From contig CAJIZL010000016.1 of assembly GCA_905182035.1 (NCBI GenBank), forward strand, positions 26,812 through 90,811: a DNA stretch of 64,000 bases, written 5' to 3'. The DNA comes from Oceanospirillaceae bacterium ASP10-02a (lineage in GTDB: Bacteria > Pseudomonadota > Gammaproteobacteria > Pseudomonadales > Balneatricaceae). Made by a program: the position numbers and the translations under genes. Positions 52,296-61,092 of the stretch are shown here, one piece after another; positions within the stretch are counted from its first letter, which is position 1; each line of letters starts with the position of its first letter. A model generated the notes under the pieces. The model saw nothing but the letters and a program-made list of their open reading frames with translations, had not been told where the DNA came from and did not search any database.

Positions 52296-53467
52296 TTTGC
52301 AAGCGCCTTTATAGAATCGCTGAGGCCGCTCAAAGTCATGGGGTACATTCTGTCATCCATGAGCTGCTGAGTAAGGCCAATGGAGTGAGTGTAACGCCAA
52401 TGGTCCTCTGCGACGGGATTAAGCCATGCGACTTTATCGAAATGGGTGGTGAGACGCTGCATCCACGCATGGCCAGGCTCTGGATTCATGTGCTCTACAC
52501 TACCGTAAGGACTGCTGATTTCGTAGGGTGACATGGAGGCATCACCGACAAATATAACTTTGTAATCCCGCCCATAGGTGTGAATAATATCGTGTAAAGA
52601 GGTACGCTCATTTTGCCTTCGCATGTTGTTGCGCCAAAGGCTTTCGTAAACGAAGTTATGAAAATAAAAGTGTTCTAAGTGTTTGAACTCAGTACGGCAA
52701 GCGGCAAATAATTCTTCGCACACTTGTATGTAGGGGTCCATAGAGCCACCAACATCGAGCATAAGTAACACTTTTACTGCGTTGTGGCGCTCGGGAACTA
52801 GCTTAAGATCCAGCATACCTGCATTTTTGGCCGTAGCGCTAATGGTGTGGTCTAAATCCAGTTCTTCAGCTGCCCCTGTACGAGCAAATTGCCGCAATTT
52901 ACGTAGTGCTACTTTAATGTTGCGCGTACCTAGCTGAACGTTGTCATCAAGGTCTTTAAATTGGCGTTTTTCCCATACTTTGGCAGCACTCTTGTTGCGG
53001 CTTTCACCACCCACACGAATGCCTTCTGGGTGATAACCGCTGTGACCAAATGGGGAAGTGCCTCCGGTGCCAATCCACTTACTACCACCTTGGTGGCGTT
53101 TTTCTTGCTCTTTGAGGCGCTCCTTAAAGGCGTCTAAGAGTTCCTCTAACCCACCTAAAGACTTGATCTTGGCTTTTTCTTCATCACTCAACTGCTTGAT
53201 GAATTCTGAGCGCAGCCATTCTTCTGGAATGAGTGCGCTAAGTACATCTTCTAGACTTTCTAGTTGCTTAAAATAAGCACCAAATACGCGATCAAATTTG
53301 TCAAAGTGAGCCTCATCTTTAATCAGGCAAATGCGGGCAAGGTGATAAAAATCATCCATGTCTGCAAAAGCTAGATGTTGTTGAAGGGCTTCCAGCAACA
53401 CCAAGTATTCTTTGATGGAAACAGGAATTTCAGCACGCTTTAGAGTGTAAAAAAAGTTAACCAACAT
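52292..53467 (-). CDS. VWA-domain protein, CoxE type
   Basis: A 391-residue protein of the CoxE-like von Willebrand factor A group. The N-terminal helical part (about 1-120) contains the family phrase NFFYTLKRAEIPVSIKEYL; the VWA domain (about 205-390) has MLDVGGSMDPYI, a MIDAS motif with Gly in place of the first serine (DxGxS), and FVGDASMSPYEI. Proteins of this kind act with MoxR AAA+ ATPases in metal-cofactor insertion or protein remodelling. It lies 6 bases after the ATPase gene and overlaps the [2Fe-2S]-hydrolase gene. Confidence 0.9.
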   Translation of the reverse strand: MLVNFFYTLKRAEIPVSIKEYLVLLEALQQHLAFADMDDFYHLARICLIKDEAHFDKFDRVFGAYFKQLESLEDVLSALIPEEWLRSEFIKQLSDEEKAKIKSLGGLEELLDAFKERLKEQEKRHQGGSKWIGTGGTSPFGHSGYHPEGIRVGGESRNKSAAKVWEKRQFKDLDDNVQLGTRNIKVALRKLRQFARTGAAEELDLDHTISATAKNAGMLDLKLVPERHNAVKVLLMLDVGGSMDPYIQVCEELFAACRTEFKHLEHFYFHNFVYESLWRNNMRRQNERTSLHDIIHTYGRDYKVIFVGDASMSPYEISSPYGSVEHMNPEPGHAWMQRLTTHFDKVAWLNPVAEDHWRYTHSIGLTQQLMDDRMYPMTLSGLSDSIKALAK

Positions 53468-53473
53468 AATAAA

Positions 53474-54319
53474 CTACCGTTGCTCCCTGCGGGCCATAAA
53501 TGCAAGTCGCTCAAGTAATTGAACGTCTTGTTCATTTTTTAACAAAGCGCCATAAAGCGGAGGGATAGCTTTGGTTGGGTCACGATTAGCTAATAAATCT
53601 TCGGGTATTTCATCGGCCATAAGAAGCTTGAGCCAATCAATCAATTCAGAGGTGGATGGTTTCTTTTTGAGGCCGGGTATAGCACGCACATCGAAAAACA
53701 TCTGCATGGCTTCTGCCACCAGAGCTTGGCTAATGTCTGGGTAGTGCACATCAACAATAGCCTTCATAGTGTGTTTGTCGGGGAAGTTAATGTAATGGAA
53801 AAAGCAGCGGCGCAAAAACGCATCAGGTAACTCTTTTTCGTTGTTACTGGTAATAATCACCACTGGGCGATGTCTTGCTTGAACCCGTTCACCAGTTTCA
53901 TAAACATGGAATTCCATCTTGTCCAGCTCTACCAGCAGGTCGTTAGGGAATTCAATGTCTGCCTTGTCGATTTCATCAATCAATAACACAACACGTTCAT
54001 TTGCATCAAACGCTTGCCATAGCTTGCCTTTTTTAATGTAGTTACCCACATCGTGAACCTGGTCACTGCCTAGTTGTGAATCACGCAAGCGTGACACAGC
54101 ATCGTATTCGTAAAGGCCTTGCTGGGCCTTGGTAGTGGACTTCACATGCCATTGCATCAGTGGCATCCCCAATGCAGCGGCAACCTCTTCTGCAAGTAGT
54201 GTTTTGCCGGTGCCAGGCTCTCCTTTAATAAGCAAAGGGCGCTGCAAGATTACAGCAGCGTTAACAGCCATTTGTAAGTCTTTGGTGGCGACGTATTTTT
54301 CGGTACCGGTGAAATTCAT
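53474..54319 (-). CDS. MoxR-family AAA+ ATPase
   Basis: A 281-residue AAA+ ATPase. Walker A is GEPGTGKTLLAEE (about residues 36-48), Walker B VVLLIDEIDKAD (about 109-120), sensor 1 VVIITSNNEKELPDAFLRRCFFHY with the arginine finger region, and a C-terminal lid. MoxR ATPases are chaperone-like and function with a VWA partner, here the next gene. First gene of a three-gene leftward operon ending in the [2Fe-2S]-hydrolase fusion. Confidence 0.93.
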   Translation of the reverse strand: MNFTGTEKYVATKDLQMAVNAAVILQRPLLIKGEPGTGKTLLAEEVAAALGMPLMQWHVKSTTKAQQGLYEYDAVSRLRDSQLGSDQVHDVGNYIKKGKLWQAFDANERVVLLIDEIDKADIEFPNDLLVELDKMEFHVYETGERVQARHRPVVIITSNNEKELPDAFLRRCFFHYINFPDKHTMKAIVDVHYPDISQALVAEAMQMFFDVRAIPGLKKKPSTSELIDWLKLLMADEIPEDLLANRDPTKAIPPLYGALLKNEQDVQLLERLAFMARREQR

Positions 54320-54453
54320 AAATAAAACTCAAATATTTGTTGATATGCCTATTCTGGCATGAATCGTATGGCTAAGCAGTAAGACTTACAAGTCATCTCG
54401 TCACTTTTTCAAGTTGCTCGGGTCCTCCTGAAAATTAGTGGTATAGTTAGTTT

Positions 54454-55485
54454 ATGAATGAACCCATACAACCTAAAGCCAAGGTGCAGGTGTTTCCCCT
54501 AGAAACGGTGCGTGCCCCAGTAACTAACAAACAGCCGGGCGAGCTGCGCAACTTCTCTTTTTTGTTGCAAGAAAACTTCTCCATGATGGCCCTAACCTCT
54601 GCTTTAGATGCCTTGCGAACCGCTAACTTGCTCAGTGAAGAAGAACTCTACACCTTTCGTTTGGTGAGCTTAGATGGCGCTGCTGTGTGCAGTGATTTGG
54701 GTTTTGCTGCCATGGCTGATCAAGCATTAGGGGAGCTTAACCTTGACCATATGGACGCTTTTGTAGTTTGTGGTGGTTTGCGAGTAGAGTTGCAAGCTCC
54801 ACCTCAATTAATTAAATTCTTGCGTCAATCTGAAGTGCAAAAAAAGGCCCTGGGATCTTTGTGGAACGGTTTATTTGCATTGGCCCACGCGGGTGTTATT
54901 GATGGTAAAGCTTGTGTGGTCCATCGGGAAAATAGGGCCAGTTTTAGGGAAAGTTTTGCCGATATAAATTTGAAAGATAAAGCTTACGTTATCGACAACC
55001 AGCGCTTTAGTTGTGCCGGCGGTAATAGTGCTTTAGATATGATGCTAGAACTCATGTTAGAGGCGAGAGGCAGGCCCTTTGTGCGAGGAATTTGCGATAT
55101 TCTTACCTGTGATCGTATTAATGACGCGGGTGAACCGGCATTCCTCAGTGATCAGGCTGATGCGCAGTTGCCACAAAACCTTAAAGACATTATTGGGTTA
55201 ATGGAAAACAACATGGAAGAAATGTTGTCAGCCGAAGAAATTGCTTCTTTAGTTGGCATTACACGGCGACAAATTGAGCGTCAGTTTCAGCGTTACTTAG
55301 GTAGCACCCCCACGCGTTATTATTTGGAGCTGCGCCTTAAACGATGCCACCAATTACTCACGCAAACTCATCTAAGTATGAGTGATATTTCACTGGCCTG
55401 TGGCTTTGTGTCGTACCCGCATTTTAGCAAATGTTATCGGCAGTACTTTGAAGTAACACCGTCCCATACCCGCCGGCAGTCCTAG
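54454..55485 (+). CDS. GlxA-family transcriptional regulator (PfpI-like + AraC HTH)
   Basis: A 343-residue regulator with an N-terminal DJ-1/PfpI-like domain (about residues 30-215: FSFLLQENFSMMALTSALD, ALAHAGVIDGKACVVHRENR) and a C-terminal AraC-type double helix-turn-helix (about 245-340: EIASLVGITRRQIERQFQRYLG and MSDISLACGFVSYPHFSKCYRQYF). The group includes GbdR and CdhR, which control glycine-betaine and carnitine breakdown, but no such genes are adjacent, so the effector is not assigned. It is divergent from the MoxR-type gene. Confidence 0.88.
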   Translation: MNEPIQPKAKVQVFPLETVRAPVTNKQPGELRNFSFLLQENFSMMALTSALDALRTANLLSEEELYTFRLVSLDGAAVCSDLGFAAMADQALGELNLDHMDAFVVCGGLRVELQAPPQLIKFLRQSEVQKKALGSLWNGLFALAHAGVIDGKACVVHRENRASFRESFADINLKDKAYVIDNQRFSCAGGNSALDMMLELMLEARGRPFVRGICDILTCDRINDAGEPAFLSDQADAQLPQNLKDIIGLMENNMEEMLSAEEIASLVGITRRQIERQFQRYLGSTPTRYYLELRLKRCHQLLTQTHLSMSDISLACGFVSYPHFSKCYRQYFEVTPSHTRRQS

Positions 55486-55512
55486 GGTTTAAAGGGGGCT
55501 GATAAGCATTAT

Positions 55513-56127
55513 TTAATTATCTATGAGCTGGTGTAAATCTTTAATTCCCCAATCGGTCATGTGGGGCCACGGGTGCTGTGCCGATGTGTCAATGTGAACT
55601 GTGGCAATGTTGGCCGCCTTGCCGGCTTCCAAGTCAAACAAGTAGTCGCCAACCATCACGCTATCGCTGGGTTTTGCGCGCCATTGATCTAACAATAATA
55701 CTATCCCAGCGGGATGAGGCTTAGGCTCGCAAGAAGCTCGATCCAAAATATTGTTAGCAGTAAAAAACCCATCCAAGTTACAAGTTTTAAGTGTTTGTAA
55801 GGCAACGGGCATAACGTTGCGAGTCAATATGCCTAGATTGACACCCTTTTCTTGAAGGTGTTCGAGTAGTTCAAATGCGCCAGGCATAGGTTTAGCTAAA
55901 CTGGCAAAGTGATACTCCATGGCATTAATTTTGTCCCACATGGGTGCGGCTTGCTCAGGGGGCATGGCTTGCACGGTCTCCAAAATACCTTCGTCTGGAG
56001 CTAAACCGAGCTCACTTCTCATCATGGTAAAGTCGTGCACACCGATGGTTAAGGTGCCGTCCATATCAAAAATCCAGTGCTTACTGGCTAGAATATTTTC
56101 TTGTAGATTGTTTAGTGTCTCTTTCAT
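55513..56127 (-). CDS. HAD-family hydrolase, phosphoglycolate-phosphatase-like
   Basis: A 204-residue HAD-IA-type phosphatase. Motif I is HWIFDMDGTLTIG (about residue 18), motif II GILTRNVMP (about 99), motif III the lysine in CEPKPHPAG, and motif IV MVGDYLFDLEAG (about 158). The cap is short and helical. It may hydrolyse phosphoglycolate or a similar small phosphomonoester; the family does not allow a precise substrate. Convergent with the GlxA-type regulator and divergent from purE. Confidence 0.85.
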   Translation of the reverse strand: MKETLNNLQENILASKHWIFDMDGTLTIGVHDFTMMRSELGLAPDEGILETVQAMPPEQAAPMWDKINAMEYHFASLAKPMPGAFELLEHLQEKGVNLGILTRNVMPVALQTLKTCNLDGFFTANNILDRASCEPKPHPAGIVLLLDQWRAKPSDSVMVGDYLFDLEAGKAANIATVHIDTSAQHPWPHMTDWGIKDLHQLIDN

Positions 56128-56235
56128 GGGCTTAATTTAACAAATTTTGAATGAATTAGGCTAGTTTTACTTTCCTTTGTTTAGCCTTATGGAGCCCTGT
56201 GGTAAAATTTATACTTCATTATTGGAGGATAACCA

Positions 56236-56727
56236 ATGGGCGCAAAAGTTGCCGTTATCATGGGGTCTAAGAGTGACTGGTCATGTATGCAGGAAGCCAC
56301 GCAAATTATGGATCGTTTGGGGGTGAGTTACGAAGTAGAAGTGGTTTCTGCTCATCGAACGCCAGACAAACTCATGGAGTTTTCCTCTAAAGCTGCGGGC
56401 CGTGGTATTCAAGTGATTATTGCTGGTGCTGGTGGTGCAGCTCACTTGCCCGGTATGGTGGCAGCTAAAACACGCTTGCCCGTGCTGGGTGTGCCGGTAC
56501 AAAGTAAAGCCTTAAGTGGAGTTGATAGCCTTTACTCAATTGTGCAAATGCCTCGTGGCGTGGCTGTGGGAAGTATGGCCATTGGCGGTGCCGGGGCCTT
56601 TAATGCAGGCCTACTGGCTAGCCAAATACTGGCTAACCAAGATGCTGACCTGGCCCTACGAATTGAAGTTTTCCGCACCGAACAAACTCAAGCTATATTA
56701 GATAACCCCGACCCAAGGAAAGGTTAA
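56236..56727 (+). CDS. purE: N5-carboxyaminoimidazole ribonucleotide mutase
   Basis: PurE moves the carboxyl group of N5-CAIR to C4, giving CAIR in purine synthesis. The 163-residue class I enzyme shows [11 protein letters not shown] (about residues 9-19), [11 protein letters not shown] (about 38-48, with the catalytic His) and [15 protein letters not shown] (about 68-82). It precedes purK by 10 bases. Confidence 0.98.
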   Translation: MGAKVAVIMGSKSDWSCMQEATQIMDRLGVSYEVEVVSAHRTPDKLMEFSSKAAGRGIQVIIAGAGGAAHLPGMVAAKTRLPVLGVPVQSKALSGVDSLYSIVQMPRGVAVGSMAIGGAGAFNAGLLASQILANQDADLALRIEVFRTEQTQAILDNPDPRKG

Positions 56728-56737
56728 TTCAAGCGCT

Positions 56738-57820
56738 ATGAAACCAGCAATAAAACGTGTGTGGGTATTGGGAGCGGGTCAGTTAGGAGCCATGCTTAAA
56801 CATGCTGCTCAACCATTGGGAGTTGATTTGCGCCCAGTGGATATTGAGTTGGATGCTAACCTGCCTCTAGAAGACGAAGATGTGATTACTGCAGAGCGCG
56901 AACAGTGGCCATCCACCAAGGCCACAGATCAACTTGCTGCACATCCCAACTTTGTGAACCAAGATGTATTTGGCTTGGTGGCGGATCGTGTTACACAAAA
57001 GCAGTTGTTAGACCGGTTGAATTTAGCCACCGCACCTTGGCAACTGGTAGAAGATCAGCATACGGCCAACAGCCTGCACGCCCATTATGGCGGGCGAGTA
57101 TTGCTTAAACAGCGTACCGGTGGATTTGATGGCCGTGGTCAACATTGGTTAGTTGAAGGGCAAAATAGTGCCATTCCCCAAGGCTGGCACAATAAGGTTA
57201 TTGCAGAACAAGCCATTGCCTTCGACGAAGAAGTGTCCATTGTTGGAGTGCGAAATCGGGCCGGGGAATGTCATTACTACCCACTGGCACTCAACCGTCA
57301 TCAAGACGGTATTCTGACGGTAACCTTGGCGCCTCTAGAGCGCTTATATAGCCTACAAAACGAAGCAGAAACCATGCTTGAAAAAGTAATGGATGAGCTT
57401 AATTACGTGGGCGTAATGGCTATGGAGCTGTTTAGAGTAGGTGAGCGCTTACTTATCAATGAGCTTGCGCCACGTGTGCATAATAGTGGGCATTGGACTC
57501 AATCGGGTGCTAGTATCAGCCAGTTTGAGTACCATGTACGAGCAACGGCAGACTTGCCCCTTGCGCCTGCTGTTATCAAGCACAACAGTGTCATGATTAA
57601 CCTTATTGGCATCGATTACAATTTAGCTTGGTTGGCTTTACCAGGCGCCGAAGTTTTTTGGTATGGCAAAGAAGTGAGGCCTGTTCGTAAAGTCGGGCAC
57701 ATTAACTTCACCATAGCTGACAAAGCGCAGCTGATTCACTCCTTACGGCAGCTTCAAGTAACCCTGACAGATTGGTATCAGCCAGCGTTAGATTGGACCA
57801 TAGATGAGCTGGAAGGATAG
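56738..57820 (+). CDS. purK: N5-carboxyaminoimidazole ribonucleotide synthase
   Basis: PurK carboxylates AIR with bicarbonate and ATP to give N5-CAIR, the PurE substrate. The 360-residue ATP-grasp protein starts RVWVLGAGQLGAMLKHAA and has the ATP-grasp segment VLLKQRTGGFDGRGQHW and the metal/substrate motif LLINELAPRVHNSGHWT. It forms the usual purEK pair; the next gene begins 4 bases downstream. Confidence 0.97.
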   Translation: MKPAIKRVWVLGAGQLGAMLKHAAQPLGVDLRPVDIELDANLPLEDEDVITAEREQWPSTKATDQLAAHPNFVNQDVFGLVADRVTQKQLLDRLNLATAPWQLVEDQHTANSLHAHYGGRVLLKQRTGGFDGRGQHWLVEGQNSAIPQGWHNKVIAEQAIAFDEEVSIVGVRNRAGECHYYPLALNRHQDGILTVTLAPLERLYSLQNEAETMLEKVMDELNYVGVMAMELFRVGERLLINELAPRVHNSGHWTQSGASISQFEYHVRATADLPLAPAVIKHNSVMINLIGIDYNLAWLALPGAEVFWYGKEVRPVRKVGHINFTIADKAQLIHSLRQLQVTLTDWYQPALDWTIDELEG

Positions 57821-57824
57821 AATC

Positions 57825-58775
57825 ATGCATGTAATTGATGGGGCAACAACTGCACGGTTATTACCATACCCAGAACTCATTGATGCGTTGGATGATGCCT
57901 TTGCCAAAGGTGAAGAGGCAGCTACTGCGCCACCAAGACTGCATTATTCCGTGCCCGAACTTGTGAGCCATAGCCAGCCTGCACAAGCAGACCGTACCTT
58001 GCTCATTATGCCTTCCTGGGCACAAGATGCAGGGGTTGTAGTGAAGTTGGTTAACGTAGTACCCAGCAATTCGGCCCGCAGTCTTGCTGCTATACAAGCT
58101 CAAGTGCTTGTGGCTGATGCCGAAACAGGTGCTTGGTCTACTTTAATAGACGGAGCAACACTTACGGCACGAAGAACTGCCGCTACATCCGCACTTGCTG
58201 CCCGTTACTTAGCCCCCAAAAATGCACAAACACTGCTCATTGTTGGCACAGGGCGATTATCCCTAGAATTGGTCCACGCCCATATGTGTGTGCGACCCTC
58301 AATCAATAGGGTATTAATTTGGGGCCGCGATCAAGCCAAAGCAACAGCGGTGGCTAGCGAAATTAAATGCGCTCAAGCCATTAGTGATTTGGAGCAGGCC
58401 TGTGGCGAAGCTGATGTTATAAGCTGCTGTACTTTGTCTAGCCAAGCCTTAGTGAAAGGCGCGTGGGTGCAAGCGGGTACACACATTGATCTGGTGGGTG
58501 CATATCGCCCAGATTTGCGCGAAACCGATGGTGAGCTGGTAGCCAAAAGCAAGGTGTTTGTCGATACCTATGCCGGTGCTCACGGTGAAGCTGGAGACTT
58601 GTTACAGGCTGCAAGGGAAGGGTTTTTTAATATGGCAAATATTCAGGCAGATCTACACCAACTAAGTGGCATGAGCTACCAGAGGCTCAGCCAAAGTATC
58701 ACTTTGTTTAAGTCTGTAGGCGCCTCCATTGAAGATTTTGTTGCGGCACGTATGGTGGCTGAGGCCTCAAAATAG
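57825..58775 (+). CDS. Ornithine cyclodeaminase / mu-crystallin family protein
   Basis: A 316-residue NAD(P)-binding protein of the ornithine-cyclodeaminase family. Features: a start MHVIDGATTARLLPYPELI, VVVKLVNVVPSNSARSLAAIQAQVLVAD, LTARRTAATSALAARYLA (substrate-site Arg), the Rossmann motif LLIVGTGRLSLELVHAH and HIDLVGAYRPDLRETD. Members include ornithine cyclodeaminase, alanine dehydrogenase and pyrroline-2-carboxylate reductase; which applies here is not evident. ATG at 57825 follows GGAAGGA. It may be co-transcribed with purEK. Confidence 0.88.
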   Translation: MHVIDGATTARLLPYPELIDALDDAFAKGEEAATAPPRLHYSVPELVSHSQPAQADRTLLIMPSWAQDAGVVVKLVNVVPSNSARSLAAIQAQVLVADAETGAWSTLIDGATLTARRTAATSALAARYLAPKNAQTLLIVGTGRLSLELVHAHMCVRPSINRVLIWGRDQAKATAVASEIKCAQAISDLEQACGEADVISCCTLSSQALVKGAWVQAGTHIDLVGAYRPDLRETDGELVAKSKVFVDTYAGAHGEAGDLLQAAREGFFNMANIQADLHQLSGMSYQRLSQSITLFKSVGASIEDFVAARMVAEASK

Positions 58776-58786
58776 AGATTCTGGTG

Positions 58787-59257
58787 ATGAATAAACACAT
58801 CTACAAAACAGACAAGTACGGCATTCGAAACTATAGCCTATTAGCATTAGGGGCCGCTGGTGTATGCTTCCTTTACAGCGTTATTGCCCTATTGGCCTTG
58901 GCGTTACAGCATTTTGAAGGAGGAGCGCTAAATAGCAATATAAACTCCTACGTTGATGCCTTTTGGACCTTACAAATGAGCGCCAGTACCATTGGTTTTG
59001 GAGACCATTTCCCCGTCACTATTGGTGGGCGTATGGTGGTGGCATTGATGTTCTATGTCGGGGTGGGATTAGTGGGTTTTATTGGCGCCCTCATTGCCGA
59101 GCGTATTCTTGGTTTTGCAGACACAAATATAAAAAATAGAGAATTGCGTCAGCAAAATAGTGATATTTTGATGCACAATAAAGAGCTGGAAAAGAAAATC
59201 GACCTGCTTATAGAGCGTGTTGAGCAGGTGGTGGATCAGCGCCATGAGCATGATTAA
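58787..59257 (+). CDS. Small two-helix potassium channel subunit
   Basis: A 156-residue ion-channel protein. Two transmembrane helices (about residues 18-41 and 83-106) flank a pore loop with the K+ selectivity filter TIGFGD (residues 68-73). A C-terminal coiled coil (about 115-150, KNRELRQQN to LLIERVEQV) probably drives tetramer assembly; no RCK/TrkA-N ligand-binding domain is present. ATG at 58787 preferred over a GTG one codon earlier. It overlaps the next gene by 14 bases. Confidence 0.9.
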   Translation: MNKHIYKTDKYGIRNYSLLALGAAGVCFLYSVIALLALALQHFEGGALNSNINSYVDAFWTLQMSASTIGFGDHFPVTIGGRMVVALMFYVGVGLVGFIGALIAERILGFADTNIKNRELRQQNSDILMHNKELEKKIDLLIERVEQVVDQRHEHD

Positions 59258-60134
59258 TATTGCCATTGAGGTGCCCAAATACCTGCCACACATGCAGCAC
59301 AAAGATCCTATTTCTATGGGTCTGGAGCCTATAGATAGACGTAATTGGATTGAGCCAGATGAACACTACCCAAGATACTTGGAACATAAGCTGTTATTAA
59401 AGGAATTACAGCAGCAGCATATATTCGACGCCTTGCCGAGTGCCTATGTGGCCCAACAGGAGCTGGCTTTTGAGCTAAAGAGACACCTGCTAGATCAACA
59501 TAGTCATTTATACTGTCCTGTTGCAGATGGGTTGAGCTATTTGCCTAATGGCATTGAGTTGGCTGCAGCCAACACCCATCCTTTGTGGCAGGCATCATTA
59601 TGGGTAGCGGATGATTTACTCATTATGCAGAAATTAGATGGCCACTATTGCCTTACGGCAGCAAGTTTGTGCAGCCCGAGCAGCTGGCATTTGGCAGAAA
59701 AAATAGGCCAGCCTATGGCAAGGATTCATGACCCCGTGCCTACCATTCATCAAAAGTTGACGCCAAAAATAGATCGTTTTTTTGATTACCTCACAGTAGA
59801 AAAGCCGATTCAGAGATTTAATTGGTCACTGCAGGCGAATACACAATTGGCACAACTGCCTGAAGATAAGGTGATTCATGCAGCCAATACGCCCTTATAT
59901 TACCGCTGCGAACGGCAAACTCTCACACGGTTACCTCAAACCAACGCCATAGCTTTTACCATAAGGGTTTATATCTATCCGATGATGAACCTAACTCAGG
60001 TGCCCCATGCACTAACGCAACTAAAAACGGTAATAAGTTCGATGCCCAAAGCCGTGGCGACTTATAAAGAAATCATCTATTTTGCCCCTGCATTACAGAA
60101 GTATTTTAGTGATTTGAGCTCATTAAAAGGTTAA
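59244..60134 (+). CDS. DUF3445 (haem-dependent oxidative N-demethylase-like) protein
   Basis: A 296-residue protein of the DUF3445 family, whose studied members include haem-dependent oxidative N-demethylases and the alpha subunit of dimethylamine monooxygenase. The family start PISMGLEPIDRRNWIEPDEHYPRYLEHKLLL (about residues 23-53) and the later segment LAEKIGQPMARIHDPVP and RFFDYL are visible. None of the other dimethylamine monooxygenase subunits are nearby. ATG 59244 or 59250 is the likely start, inside the end of the channel gene. The 3' end overlaps the convergent LysE-type gene by 29 bases. Confidence 0.82.
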   Translation: MSMINIAIEVPKYLPHMQHKDPISMGLEPIDRRNWIEPDEHYPRYLEHKLLLKELQQQHIFDALPSAYVAQQELAFELKRHLLDQHSHLYCPVADGLSYLPNGIELAAANTHPLWQASLWVADDLLIMQKLDGHYCLTAASLCSPSSWHLAEKIGQPMARIHDPVPTIHQKLTPKIDRFFDYLTVEKPIQRFNWSLQANTQLAQLPEDKVIHAANTPLYYRCERQTLTRLPQTNAIAFTIRVYIYPMMNLTQVPHALTQLKTVISSMPKAVATYKEIIYFAPALQKYFSDLSSLKG

Positions 60135-60741
60135 TACCAAAATAACTAAATAGGCCTCCTGCCAGCAGGTTGCTCCAGCGTTTCAGGTGTGCCTGGTGTT
60201 TTAACTTGGCGCTAATGTTGGCGCTAAACCAAGCCACTATTAAGCACCAAATAAGGCCGTTAAAGCTAAATAAAAACCCTAAAAATAAAAATGATAAGCT
60301 TACGTTGCTTGAATCTGCAGCAATAAACTGTGGCACAAAAGCGATAAAGAATAACGCCACTTTAGGGTTTAAGGCATTGGTTAAAAAACCTTGGTAAAAA
60401 ATAGTTTTGTTGGATGAGGTGCTAAGCGAAACAAACACACTATTTGCCGGTACGGTTCGTTTAAATAACATAGATAAACCCATATAGAGCAAATACAAAC
60501 CCCCGAGTACCTTGATCAATAGATAGGCATTTTCGGAAGCTGCCAATAGTGCCGAAATACCAAAAGCAGCAGCAAATATGTGGCCTAGGGTACCTGCACC
60601 AATCCCCAGAGCTGCCACGGAACCCGCTCCAAAACCCTGGCTGGCACTGCGGCTGGCAACAAATACAAAATCCTGACCAGGAACTAGATTGAGGGCAATG
60701 CCTGCGCTGATGAATAACCAAAGGTCCTCGGTTCCAAGCAT
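60106..60741 (-). CDS. LysE/RhtB-family amino-acid exporter
   Basis: A 211-residue inner-membrane protein with six predicted helices. The family motif NLVPGQDFVFVASRSASQGFGAGSVAALGIGAG (about residues 18-50) and FLTNALNPKVALFFIAFVPQF (about 112-132) identify LysE/RhtB, which export amino acids such as lysine, threonine or homoserine lactone. Substrate not assignable. Its end overlaps the end of the DUF3445 gene. Confidence 0.93.
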   Translation of the reverse strand: MLGTEDLWLFISAGIALNLVPGQDFVFVASRSASQGFGAGSVAALGIGAGTLGHIFAAAFGISALLAASENAYLLIKVLGGLYLLYMGLSMLFKRTVPANSVFVSLSTSSNKTIFYQGFLTNALNPKVALFFIAFVPQFIAADSSNVSLSFLFLGFLFSFNGLIWCLIVAWFSANISAKLKHQAHLKRWSNLLAGGLFSYFGINLLMSSNH

Positions 60742-60883
60742 ATAAGGGTACTTCCATTAAGATAATTGAAACAATAAATCTGTACTATATTTAAACCTCA
60801 GTGCAAATATATTACATTCTAATAATCATCAGTACTAGCCTTGCAATCAAGGCTAACTTTAGTCTATATTACGCCCACTATGA

Positions 60884-60987
60884 CTTGTCGGGGTGCCTAG
60901 TTAATTTCAAAATTAACGCGTTGGGCTGAGATCACTTATGTGAATCCCGTTGGACCTGATCTGGATAATGCCAGCGTAGGGAACAAG
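60884..60987 (+). promoter_or_regulatory. Thiamine pyrophosphate (TPP) riboswitch
   Basis: The THI-element consensus is nearly complete: CGGGGTGCC near 60889, GGCTGAGATCA near 60924, and ACCTGATCTGGATAATGCCAGCGTAGGGAA to about 60982. The closing helix P1 can be formed by CTTGT (60884-60888) with ACAAG (60983-60987). It precedes thiB and should lower its expression when TPP is plentiful. Confidence 0.96.
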
Positions 60988-61026
60988 GAAACGCATCCAC
61001 GTAAGCCAGCCTTGCGCCGCTCCCTC

Positions 61027-61087
61027 CTCCTAATAGTGCCAATGTATCATTGGCCGTCATAGAAATTAACCAGTTAATTTTTAGGAG
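61027..61087 (+). promoter_or_regulatory. Likely expression platform: anti-Shine-Dalgarno pairing before thiB
   Basis: CTCCTAA at 61027-61033 is fully complementary to the thiB ribosome site TTAGGAG at 61081-61087, with a GCCAATG/CATTGGC hairpin (61038-61054) between them. This points to control of translation initiation. No GC-rich hairpin with a T-run is seen between the riboswitch and the gene, although an AAATTAAC/GTTAATTT stem lies just before the ribosome site. Confidence 0.55.
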
Positions 61088-61092
61088 TACTT

